Part shown: positions 34,481-44,956 of the stretch, piece by piece
Layout of the letters: each line of letters opens with the position of its first letter
Position numbering within the stretch: position 1 is the first letter of the stretch
Assembly: GCA_035048485.1 (NCBI GenBank)
Contig: CM068587.1
Coordinates: forward strand, 28,910,534-28,974,533
DNA length: 64,000 bases
Origin: Pteria penguin
Taxonomy: Eukaryota > Mollusca > Bivalvia > Pterioida > Pteriidae
Direction of reading: 5' to 3'
Program-made: the position numbers and the translations under genes
The notes under the pieces: model-generated
What the model was told of the DNA's origin: nothing
What the model saw: only the letters and a program-made list of their open reading frames with translations
The model's database searches: none

Positions 34481-36150
34481 AGCAGTTGAAGCACAACTGT
34501 ATTGCCCATTAAGTGTAAGTTAAACTGGTAGAAGTTGAAACCGAACGGTATTGCCCATTACGTGTAAGTTAGGCTGGTAGCAGTTGAGGCAGAACTGTAT
34601 TGCCCATTAAGTGTAAGTTAGGCTGGTAACAGTTGAGGCAGAACTGTATTGCCCATTAAGTGTAAGTTAGGCTGGTAACAGTTGAGGCAGAACTGTATTG
34701 CCCATTAAGTGTAAGTTAGGCTGGTAGCAGTTGAGGCAGAACGGTATTGCCCATTAAGTGTAAGTTAGGCTGGTAACAGTTGAGGCAGAACTGTATTGCC
34801 CATTAAGTGTAAGTTAGGCTGGTAACAGTTGAAGCAGAACTGTATTGCCCATTACGTGTAAGTTAGGCTGGTAGCAGTTGAGGCAGAACGGTATTGCCCA
34901 TTAAGTTTAAGTTAGGCTGGTAACAGTTGAGGCAGAACTGTATTGCCCATCAAGTGTAAGTTAGGCTGGTAACAGTTGAGGCAGAACTGTATTGCCCATT
35001 AAGTGTAAGTTAGGCTGGTAACAGTTGAGGCAGAACTGTATTGCCCATTAAGTGTAAGTTAGGCTGGTAACAGTTGAGGCAGAACTGTATTGCTCATTTA
35101 GTGTAAGGTAGGCTGGTAACGATTGAAGCAGAACGGTATTGCCCATTACGTGTAAGTTAGGCTGGTAACAGTTGAGGCAGAACGGTATTGCCCATTAAGT
35201 GTAAGTTAGGCTGGTAACTGTTGAGGCAGAACTGTATTGCCCATTAAGTGTAAGTTAGGCTGGTAACAGTTGAGGCAGAACTGTATTGCCCATTAAGTGT
35301 AAGTTAGGCTGGTAACAGTTGAGGCAGAACTGTATTGCTCATTTAGTGTAAGTTAGGCTGGTAACGATTGAAGCAGAACGGTATTGCCCATTACGTGTAA
35401 GTTAGGCTGGTAACAGTTGAGGCAGAACGGTATTGCCCATTAAGTGTAAGTTAGGCTGGTAACTGTTGAGGCAGAACTGTATTGCTCATTAAGTGTAAGT
35501 TAGGCTGGTAACAGTTGAGGCAGAACTGTATTGCCCATTAAGTGTAAGTTAGGCTGGTAACAGTTGAAGCAGAACGGTATTGCCCATTAAGTGTAAGTTA
35601 GGCTGGTAGCAGTTGAGGCAGAACGGTATTGCCCATTAAGTGTAAGTTAGGCTGGTAACAGTTGAGGCAGAACTGTATTGCCCATTAAGTGTAAGTTAGG
35701 CTGGTAACAGTTGAGGCAGAACTGTATTGCCCATTAAGTGTAAGTTAGGCTGGTAACAGTTGAAGCAGAACGGTATTGCCCATTAAGTGTAAGTTAGGCT
35801 GGTAACAGTTGAAGCAGAACGGTATTGCCCATTAAGTGTAAGTTAGGCTGGTAACAGTTGAGGCAGAACTGTATTGCCCATTAAGTGTAAGTTAGGCTGG
35901 TAACAGTTGAGGCAGAACTGTATTGCCCATTAAGTGTAAGTTAGGCTGGTAGCAGTTGAGGCAGAACGGTATTGCCCATTAAGTGTAAGTTAGGCTGGTA
36001 ACAGTTGAGGCAGAACTGTATTGCCCATTAAGTGTAAGTTAGGCTGGTAGCAGTTAAAGCAGAACTGTATTGCCCATCAAGTGTAAGTTAGGCTGGTAAC
36101 AGTTAAAGCAGAACTGTATTGCCCATTAAGTGTAAGTTAGGCTGGTAGCA
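34481..36150. repeat. 49-bp satellite array, about 34 units
   Basis: The unit contains 'gtaagttaggctggtaacag' and 'gaactgtattgcccattaag' and repeats every 49 bp with little variation. Variant units (a 'tgctcattta' unit followed by a 'gattgaagcagaacgg' unit) recur 245 bp apart at 35091 and 35336. This shows a local five-unit higher-order repeat. No open frame spans the array. Confidence 0.97.
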
Positions 36151-36329
36151 ATAGAAAGAGAATTTTACTTCTGTATAGAGACAGAGTTTTGAAGAAGAGC
36201 TGCCAACCAACCTTCTGCCTCATATTAACAGTCCTCAAATAGGATTTGGGTTCAACCGTTTCTGATAACAATTGCAACTACTATTTGAATAAGGTTATCA
36301 TCTACTTTATGTCAGATACATTCCAGAAT

Positions 36330-36442
36330 CAATCTAATTAAAATCAGATCTTTTCATATCGCTACGATACTCTCCGCTAGAAAAGGCTTTTCTAGCGGAG
36401 AGTATCGTAGCGATATGAAAAGATCTGATTTTAATTAGATTG
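36330..36442. mobile_element. Perfect foldback element of 113 bp with 10-bp target duplication
   Basis: Two perfect inverted arms meet at a single base (36386). The arms span 36330-36385 and 36387-36442. 'attccagaat' is duplicated outside (36320-36329 and 36443-36452), its last three bases continuing the symmetry. The pairing has no mismatch that I can see. A duplication of 9-10 bp would fit a Mutator-like miniature element. Confidence 0.88.
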
Positions 36443-36452
36443 ATTCCAGAAT

Positions 36453-37132
36453 AAGCTGTTACATCCAAGAGCAGCTTAACACAGTTGAATATTATTCCTA
36501 TGAATGACACTATGTACTTAACGTCTTTATATTTACAGTATAAATTATGTAAATTTCGCATTTATAACTGGGGTGCACATGGAAGTTACAATTTTCGATA
36601 TTGAAGTCAATATAGCACATTGGGTGGCATACTAATCTCAGGGCTAAGAGGTGCGAGGTACAAATTGTCAATTTCCTGTCTATGGAATGAAACACTTTCA
36701 CAGTACAATGTAGCTTTTATGTCATGGCACCTGTTGGCTCATAAAAATCATGTACTCTGTGAAAAGGTCAATATCTCAGTGCATCCCATCATGCATTCAA
36801 TATATATAAATATATAAATGATGTAAAACAACAAATAAACAAATCAGAATTAAAAGCACTGCAAATCCCTTTGCATGACCAGACTCACATTGTAAAGTAC
36901 ACCAAGGTCAACAGTTTATTCTGTTGTATTAAAATTCTACTGAGCAATTCATCTTCAATGTTAAAAAGGTAAACCAGATGAAGCAAATGAATAGCCAAAC
37001 AAACAAAGGGAACTCAAAGTTACTTTATCCACTCGGCAACAAATAGCTGAAAGAATAAAAAAGGGTAAATATGTTCAAAATGCACAAGGTGACATTAAAG
37101 AAATTTTTTTCCTTTACATTTTCTGTTTTTAT
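36453..37132. other. Non-coding stretch without recognised features
   Basis: AT-rich sequence. I see no exon, tandem repeat or terminal repeat here. Confidence 0.5.
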
Positions 37133-38302
37133 ACACCCGTCATTAGACGGGACGTATTATGTTATGGCGCTGTCTGTCTGGGGTCATGTTTTCCGGACTT
37201 TTTTTGGCCGTCTTTCAAGATATTGAGTTGAAATTTGGTATATAGCTTTATTTCAAGCAGCCTCAGTACCAGTTCGAGTTCTGTTACGATTGATTTACTT
37301 TTGACAGATTTATGGCCCTTGGACTTTTAAATTTCAAGATTTTTTTCAGAAATTCATTAAAAATCAATTTTTTGTCAAAACATTATGAAATTTATCATGA
37401 AACAAGTAAAATGTACCAACTATCACATATATTACGGGTTTAAATATCTTTTTCTTCATTTTTGAGAAATTTAGTGGGGGGAGGTTGACCATCTGTCCAA
37501 GGTCATGTTTTCCAGACTTTTTTTGCCGTCTTTCAAGATATTGAATTGAAATTTGGTATATAGCTTTATATCAAGCGGCGTCAGTACCAGTTTGAGTTTT
37601 GTTATGATTGATTTACTTTTGACAGATTTATGGCCCTTGGACTTTCAAGATTTTTTTTGGAAAATTAATTAAAAATCTAATTTTTGTAAAACATTATGAA
37701 GTTTAGCATGAAACAAGTAAAATGTACCAACTATCACATATTTTACAGGTATTGATATCTTTTTCTTCATTTTTGAGAAATTTATAATTTTAGGAGGGGG
37801 GAAGTGTTCGGGGGTGGGGGGCTTGGACTAAAAATTTCAAGATTTTTTTTCAAAAATATTGCATATCTGTTCACTATCCATTCGCTGTCCATTTTGTCCA
37901 GTCCTTTAATGTTTGTTGTCCGGTATATTTGTTACTTGTCCGGTAGATTTCCGTTCATTAGTTTAAAAAAATTTTCGAGAATTTTTTTGGAATTCTTTCA
38001 ACATATCGGATTGATATCAAGCAGCATCTTTTTTTTACTGCCTATGATCTCTAGAGAGTTTTTTCCACATCAAATATTCAAGAGGGTGAGTAGAGAAACA
38101 GTTTATTTTGGCGTGAATGTTTTATGATTGCATGTTATGTTATGGGAGTTATTGCCCTTGAACTTATTCCTATGATAAAATGCTATAAAACGCAATTAAC
38201 TTTACTAAACGTCAGATGTTTTCATGAAACTCATGCCAAATGCGAATTGATCCCGTCCGAAGCGACGGGCATATTGTGCCACGCTAGGCATTGCTCTTGT
38301 TA
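37133..38302. mobile_element. Pearl-like element with a hairpin head
   Basis: The head 'cccgtcattagacggg' folds on itself and is followed by 'ctgtctgtctgg'. Units opening with 'ggtcatgttttcc[ga]gac' lie about 317 bp apart (37183 and 37500), roughly twice 160. The tail has 'cccgtccgaagcgacggg' and 'ggcattgctcttgttat'. It is the same family as 31931-34012. Confidence 0.7.
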
Positions 38303-39110
38303 TCCCATAATGATTCTGAATACATGTAGTATGCAGAATGAGAAGTACTTTTCTTTTGTCAGACATTCAGCATTACAATACTTGTACTATTACCAGTCTT
38401 GACATTTATTTATCAGCCTAAATAAGTTGAAATAAATCTTAGCTAAATTTTCACATATATATCCATTGCAAAGATTAACATGAGCTTCTATCCATATGGC
38501 TGGCATGTCATATATACATATAATCAAGCTGATTTTGAATTTTGAGTATAATAAATTTAATGAAAATATTGCTGGGTTTTATCATGTTTTAAATCAGAAC
38601 TTGTGCTCAGAGATGATGTATTGGAATAGATCACTTGCTGATCTTGATAATGGCTGTCTTTTTGTCCGAGCTAACAACTCTTAGCGTTGATTTTCATAGT
38701 GACGTCATAATACGTGACATAAATTTATTGTAACGCCATATCGAAAAACAACGCCGAAAGGTATTAGCTCGGACAAAAAGACAACACTTATGAAGATCGG
38801 CAAATGGTATATTGATTTTACAGGAATGGCAGCATTATAAAAATAGATTTGGGAATATCTGAAACAAATTAGAGCAAATGATTATGTGTTTCTTGTTTTG
38901 ATTGTATAGGAGGATCGTATAGAAAGAGCTTATCATAACTTGACAGAAATCATGTTTTCAAGATCCCCTACAAGTGTTCTTGTATTTCAGCTGGATTTGT
39001 TCAGCATTAGGACCAGGTCTGTAACCAATTAAATCAAGGATTATACTTTCCTTTATATTTATAAACTTCAGTTAGGTTGCATAAGTTAAGATAGGGGTGA
39101 TATGCCAAAA
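38303..39110. repeat. Interspersed repeat related to 19810-20900
   Basis: From about 38550 'attgctgggttttatcatg' and, after the inverted-repeat element, 'cctacaagtgttcttgtatt', 'aattaaatcaaggat' and 'ataaacttcagtta' match the copy at 19810-20900. The first 250 bp hold nothing recognised. Confidence 0.6.
38624..38814. mobile_element. MITE-like inverted-repeat element, copy 2 (191 bp)
   Basis: 'gtctttttgtccgagct' and 'agctcggacaaaaagac' are exact inverted segments. The inner 'gcgttgattttcatagtgacg' aligns with copy 1 at 29894-30084. The ends are more diverged than in copy 1. Confidence 0.78.
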
Positions 39111-39374
39111 AGGTGTTTGTTTATTTGTCTGTTTGTCAGTTACATTAACCTTGCCCATAACTTTGAATCATTAAAGGTTAAATGTGTACTCCGTTAATGA
39201 AGCCCTTTCAAATGATACCAAGATCAGTGACCTTGTTGACATTGACTCTGACCTTTGTGACCCTCTTTGAAAATCTTCTCCAGAATCAATGTATGGATAA
39301 TAAAACTAATGGCATCTGAGTGATCTAAAAGGATGTATGTTTCAAGTTTGTTCATTTCATTGAAATCAAATTTA

Positions 39375-41650
39375 AGTAATTATGCCCTGGCCATGAAATG
39401 GCCAAGGGCATACAGTGCTACCCTGTTCTGTCATTCCGTCATTCCATCATTCTGTCATTCCGTCATCATTCAGTTTTCGCTCATTTTCTCAATAAAGGCT
39501 TGATGGATTAAATTGATATTGGGTATACAGATGTATCAAGGGAAGATGCAGGTCAAGTGTGGATATGGGTGTGGTCTGATATCTTTGACAGAGTTATTGC
39601 CCTTGAACATAGAAAATTTCTTAAAAATGACAGTTTCCACTCATTTTCTCTTTGAAGGTTTGGTGGATTAAATTGATACTGTGTATATAGATGTATCAAG
39701 GGAAAATGCGGCTCAAATTTGAATAGGGTATATAGATGTATCAAGGGAAAATGCAAGTCAAGTTTGAATTGGGTATATAGATGTATCAAGGGAAAATGCA
39801 GGTCAAGTTTGATTTGGGTATATAGATGTATCAAGGGAAAATGCAGGTCAAGTTTGAATTGGGTATGTAGATATATCAAGCGAAAATGCAGGTTAAGTTG
39901 GAATATGGGTGTGGTCCAGAAATTTTTGACAGAGTTATTGCCCTTGAACATAGAAAATTTCTGAAAAATGACACTTTCCACTCATTTTCTCAGCGAAGGT
40001 TTGATGGATAAAATTGATATTGGGTATATAGATGTATCAAGGGGAAATGCGGCTCAAATTTGAATAGGGTATATAGATGTATCAAGGGAAAATGCAAGTC
40101 AAGTTTGAATTGGGTATATAGATGTATCAAGGGAAAATGCAGGTCAAGTTTGATTTGGGTATATAGATGTATCAAGGGAAAATGCAGGTCAAGTTTGAAT
40201 TGGGTATGTAGATATATCAAGGGAAAATTCAGGTCAAGTTTGAATATGGGTAAGGCCCAGTAATTTCTGACAGAATTATTGCCTTTGAACACGGAAAATT
40301 TCTGAAAAATGACAGTTTCCACTCATTTTTTCAGTGAAGGTTCGATGGATTAAATTGATATTGGATATATAGATGTATCAAAGGAAAATGCAGGTCAAGT
40401 TTGAATATGGGTAAGGCCCAGTAATTTCTGACAGAATTATTGCCTTTGAACACGGAAAATTTCTGAAAAATGACAGTTTCCACTCATTTTCTCAGTGAAG
40501 GTTCGATGGATTAAATTGATATTGGATATATAGATGTATCAAGGGAAAATGCAGGTCAAATTTGAATATGGGTATGTTCCAGTAATTTCTGACAGAATTA
40601 TTGCCCTTTAACATTGAAAATTTCTGAAAAATGACAGTTTCCAATCATTTTCTCTTTGGTTTGATGGATTAAATTGATACTGTGTATAAAAATTTATCAA
40701 GGAAAAATGGAGGTCAAGTTTGAATATGGGTGTGGTCCAGTAATTTCTGACAGAATTATTGCCCTTGAACATGGAAAATTTCTGAAAAATGACAGTTTCC
40801 ACTCATTTTCTCTTTGAAGGTTTGATGGATTAAATTGATATTGGGTATATAGATGTATGAAGGGAAAATGCAGGTCAAGTTTGAATTGAGTATATAGATG
40901 TATCAAGGGAAAATGCAAGTTAAGTTTGAATATGGGTGTGGTCCGGTAATTTCTGACAGAATTATTTCCCTTGAACATGGAAAATTTCCGAAAAATGAGT
41001 TTCCACTCATTTTCTCAGTGAAGGTTTGATGGATTAAATTGATATTGGGTATATAGATGTATGAAGGGAAAATGTAGGTCAAGTATGATTGTTGGTATGT
41101 TCCGGTAATTTCTGACAGAATTATTGCCCTTGAACATGGAAAATTTTTTGAAAAATGATACTTTCCACTCATAGGTTTGATGGATTAAATTGACATTGGG
41201 TATATAGATGTATCAAGGGAAAATGCAGGTCAAGTTTGAATTGGGTATATAGATGTATCAAGAAAAAATGCAGGTCAGACTTTAAATATGGATGTGGTCT
41301 GGTAATTTCTGACAGAATTATTGCCCTTGAACATGGAAAATTTCTGAAAAATGACAGTTTCCACTCATTTTCTCAGTGAAGTTTTGATGTATTTAATTGA
41401 TACTGGGTATATAGATGTATCAAGGGAAAATGCAGGTCAAGTATGAATATGGGTGTGTTCCGGTAATTTCTGACAGAATTATTGCCCTTGAAATGGAAAA
41501 TTTCTGAAAAATTACACTTTCCACTCATTTTCTCAGTGAAGTTTTGATGATAATGGGTATATAGATGTGTCAAGGGAAAATGCAGGTCAAGTATGAATAT
41601 GAGTTTGTTCTGGTAATTTCTATCAGAGTAATTGCCCTTGAACATTAGAA
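39375..41650. repeat. Nested tandem array: about 165-bp units containing expanded 46-bp subunits
   Basis: A palindromic head 'gccctggccatgaaatggcc' plus 'aagggc' and 'tgtcattccgtcattcc' tracts open the array. The large unit has 'ttgatggattaaattgata', 'atagatgtatcaaggg', 'caggtcaagtttgaat', 'attgcccttgaacatgg' and 'tttccactcattttctc'. In two units the inner 'gggtatatagatgtatcaag' segment is itself repeated four to five times (39726-39890 and 40066-40225). The layout fits a pearl-like element with core expansion. The open frames here are chance results of the repeat. Confidence 0.85.
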
Positions 41651-41699
41651 ATTTTTTTAATTTTTGGATCGTTATGATTTTTTAAGATTGCAGGAAAGG

Positions 41700-42430
41700 T
41701 AGAGTGGGGAAGGGGGTGGGTGTTATTTTTTCAAATTTTTATATTTTACTCTGAAAAGACTCAGTTCATTTTAATTAAACTTTCTAGGAATAAAGCACTA
41801 TAGGTTCCCTAAAATTTTATTATTTTTCTTCTGGATCTGTCTACTGTCTACAGGTGGCGCCATCATAGTCAAAAATAAATCTTAGACGCTGCCCCACGTA
41901 GACAAATATCTTTTTCAGAACCTCTTCATGTAGAGACAGATTGAATGCATCAGAGTGATATAGAAGAATGTAAGAAGAAGTGTTGCTGTTTTGGATTCCA
42001 GTCTGAATAATATTTTATTCATTTCTGACTTTTGGACTATGCCATTTTTAATTTAATGCAAAAAAACTATTTCATAAATACATGTATAGTTTCCCCTGTG
42101 GTTGATTTATGATGCACTTAATTGCTGTATTCTAGCCAGAATAAATTAAAGGAATACTTTTGTCAAAGAATTATTTAAGACTGCAAAAGGAAGGGGAAGG
42201 AGGTGTACAATTTTTCACATTTTTAATTCTTTCTTCACTACTTCTAAATTGATTTTGAATAAACATGGAAAAATGGTCCTGTACAATTTTAAATGTTTTA
42301 AAAAAGAAATTAAATGCTTATGGCCACCTACAAGCATTGTCGTTTAACATCATTATATACAATGTTGTCGATGTCTCAGGTAAGTGATATAGGCCCACCT
42401 GGGTACTCTTGTTAATGAAAGTCCATTCTA
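41700..42430. repeat. Interspersed repeat of the 955-2340 family
   Basis: 'ctttctaggaataaagcac', 'gtctacaggtggcgcc', 'agagacagattgaatgcatc' and 'gaagaagtgttgctgttttg' phrases recur in the order seen near 1100-1750. Confidence 0.6.
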
Positions 42431-43070
42431 TCATTGCAGTGTTATGGTACTTTGTCTGCAATCAATAGCTTTCATTCAGGCCGGGAGTGATTTAAATGAT
42501 ATGACACTTTCAGTATCAGGCCCTAGGAAGACCATCTTTGCAAGCTAAGGCTCCGTTTCGTTCCACTGCACAACGTAGTGCAGTAGAACGAAACAGAGCC
42601 TTGGCTTGCGAAGATGTAGGAAGACCCATTTCGTCTTTTGATAAAAATCGATTCTTTAACATGGTTGCAGAGTTATGGCACTTGTATGTTATATGCTAAA
42701 AATAGATTTCTGTCAGCACTTTCTATATCTTGCAATATCTTAAGTGTGCCTTGAGAGCATTAAATGATGTTATAATATAATCATTGTCAGGATGTAAGGA
42801 AGACACATTTTGGTTCTAATGAATTTCTTTGACATCATTGCAGTGTTTTGGTGTTTTGTATGATAAAATAGCCTTTTTTCAGACATTTATTGTCTTACAA
42901 TGAATCTAAATTGACTGGAGAGATTTAAATGATACTTAAAAAAATTCAATATCAGGACCTAAGGATGATTCCTAAAATGTTTTCATAGAATTCTCAAGTA
43001 TTCCTTATATAATAAATTAAATTACATTATAGAATAATCAATATCCAGACATACTTTTGTTGCCACTAAG
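42431..43070. repeat. Three diverged tandem units of about 200 bp
   Basis: Units near 42480, 42750 and 42910 share 'gattaaatgat', 'tcag[gt]atc', 'aggaagac' and 'gcagtgttttggtg' or 'gcagagttatggc' phrases. The first unit carries the hairpin insertion at 42534-42616. The second shows the empty site. Confidence 0.65.
42534..42616. mobile_element. Foldback hairpin of 83 bp with 10-bp target duplication
   Basis: Arms of 38-39 nt ('ggctccgtttcgttccactg' and 'cagtagaacgaaacagagcc' regions) pair with four differences around a six-base loop 'aacgta' (42572-42577). 'taggaagacc' is duplicated at 42524-42533 and 42617-42626. The adjacent tandem unit near 42800 reads '..taaggaagacacatttt' without the hairpin. 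That adjacent unit marks this as an insertion. Confidence 0.8.
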
Positions 43071-43213
43071 GGCATAGTCTTTCACAAACATTTTGTTACG
43101 ACTTTTTTTTGTTTAATATTAAAACTGGCAAGTGCTGGCATGCTGAAAAGAAGCAAGTCAAAACCCCATCAAAGGCAAACATTTTTCATTCATTTTACAC
43201 CAAAACAGGGTAA

Positions 43214-43436
43214 GTTTCAGTAAAGGTCATAAGCCCAAACGTAGACATAGATGTAAACTTTGCTAAAAAATAATGGTCTCCTCCCTAAAGAGTTCCAAAC
43301 GTAAGGTACACATTTTACAACATTTACCAATGTTATTACGTACAAACATAGATGTCAAGAAAAATTCAATTTATGTACACGTAAATTTAGTTGCAAAGTT
43401 TACGTTTACGTTTGGGCTTACAGCCTTTAGTGAAAC
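43214..43436. mobile_element. MITE-like inverted-repeat element of 223 bp
   Basis: 'gtttcagtaaagg' and 'cctttagtgaaac' form the outer ends, and 'taagcccaaacgta' with 'tacgtttgggctta' forms the next inverted pair. 'gtaaactttgc' pairs with 'gcaaagtttac' further in. Target duplication not identified. Confidence 0.75.
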
Positions 43437-43689
43437 TCCTCCCCCAGGTTTTCAGATACTTTGCAGCACTCAGTACCATATATATTACTTGAAATATTTA
43501 AGAGAAAAAAATTTGAAAATAAATTATTCAGTTTTACATAATTTGTGTCATTGACTTGATTCATTTGATGTAGAGAAGCAAGTTTACATTTATTTGTCAG
43601 TTGTCTATTACACAGAGAATAATACATCTACAAATTCTTTCCAGCAGTCATTTGGTTGTGCTCAGTTGAGTGATGTAGGTTCATTTTTA

Positions 43690-44850
43690 TCTCTTGATTT
43701 ATTTGTGTTACCTCAGATCGATAGATCAGGGGCAAATTGTTTTTGTTATGTCTGTCTGCTTGTGTGTTTTGACAAGATAAAGCATTTGACATAACTTTTC
43801 AAACATACCAGCCATTGCTCTGTAGTTCACATGTGTATTCACATGTTTATTTCTTTATTTTGATCACATAATTTATGACCTTGTGACCTTGACCATCAAA
43901 TATATCATTGGCTGTCACTTTTTAGCTAGCTGTGACAAATGTTCGAATAGGTAATGTCATAGGCTTAGCTCCTAGTGTCGGCGTCAGTGCCAGCAGCGGT
44001 GACATAGACAAACTTTAATCTAGGTCAGCCTTATTTAACATAGGGCTTTCATATGTCACATGTATATTCCTGGCAACAAGACCTTGCCATTGGTACCATA
44101 ATTTTTTACCCCACGATCTTGAATTGGATGTTTGACCTTTTTTTCCAGAAACTTGAAGCTTGCCAATAACTCTTCAACTACTGGGGATAGAGCTTTCATA
44201 TTTCACATCTGTGTTCATTAGTGTATCAAAATTTTTGACCCTATGACCTTGAGCTTGAATTAAGAAGAAATTGAAAATACATGCTGTCCCTCTGACAATG
44301 CCCCACCGGCTAGCTATGTTGTCTTCTAGAACTCTTGTTAAACATTAGAGCTTGGCTTGGAGTTTTATATTTCACATGTGTTTTTCTTGTGGTGAAACCT
44401 TTCCATTGATACCATAATTTATTACTTTGTGACCTTGACTGTCAAAGAATGCCTACCTGTATTTAAAAACTCTTACCTTGGCTTTCACTTTTGAATAGTA
44501 GGAGACCTTCAGATTTATTCTACATCAAAAAATTAATCCTTGGACATAAGTTTTCACCCATAGAAGTTAGGGGTTTTGTATTTCACATACCTATTATTTG
44601 TGGTGAGGCCTTTCCATTGAAAGCATGATTTTATGACATTGTGACCCTGACTGTCAGGTTTGACTTAAATCAAAAATAAAAATTACCTCACCTTTCCTTT
44701 TTACCATAGGAGATGAGGCTTTGATATATTACATGTCTCATCATTGTGGGAAGACCTTCCTGTTGATTTATAATTTGTGGCCTTGACTATTCTATCTATA
44801 TTTAAAAGATGTCCTCATCAAAACCAGAGGATAGTGTTTCACTGGCACAT
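43690..44850. repeat. Tandem TGACC-type repeats
   Basis: At least three consecutive units share 'cttatttcacatgtgt', 'gtgacaagacctttccattg'-like, 'ttatgaccttgtgaccttga' and 'cataacttttgaa' phrases. The block opens with 'cagatcgatagatcaggggc' at 43717. Introns preceding the large exon are built of this material. Confidence 0.65.
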
Positions 44851-44956
44851 CTTGTTGTTTCTCTCATATACATATGCATTCATGGAGCAAACATGACAAC
44901 ATGTTTTTATTAAACATTACATCAATGTTTTTTTTTTTTCAAATTTAATATTATAG

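Noticed and set aside
34481..36150. CRISPR-like array
   Set aside because: Units are contiguous 49-bp copies without unique spacers, in eukaryotic DNA. It is a satellite.
39553..41645. Several 65-142 codon frames on both strands with regular repeats
   Set aside because: They follow the 46-bp and 165-bp DNA repeat, are interrupted between units, and exist on both strands. Chance frames of a tandem array.
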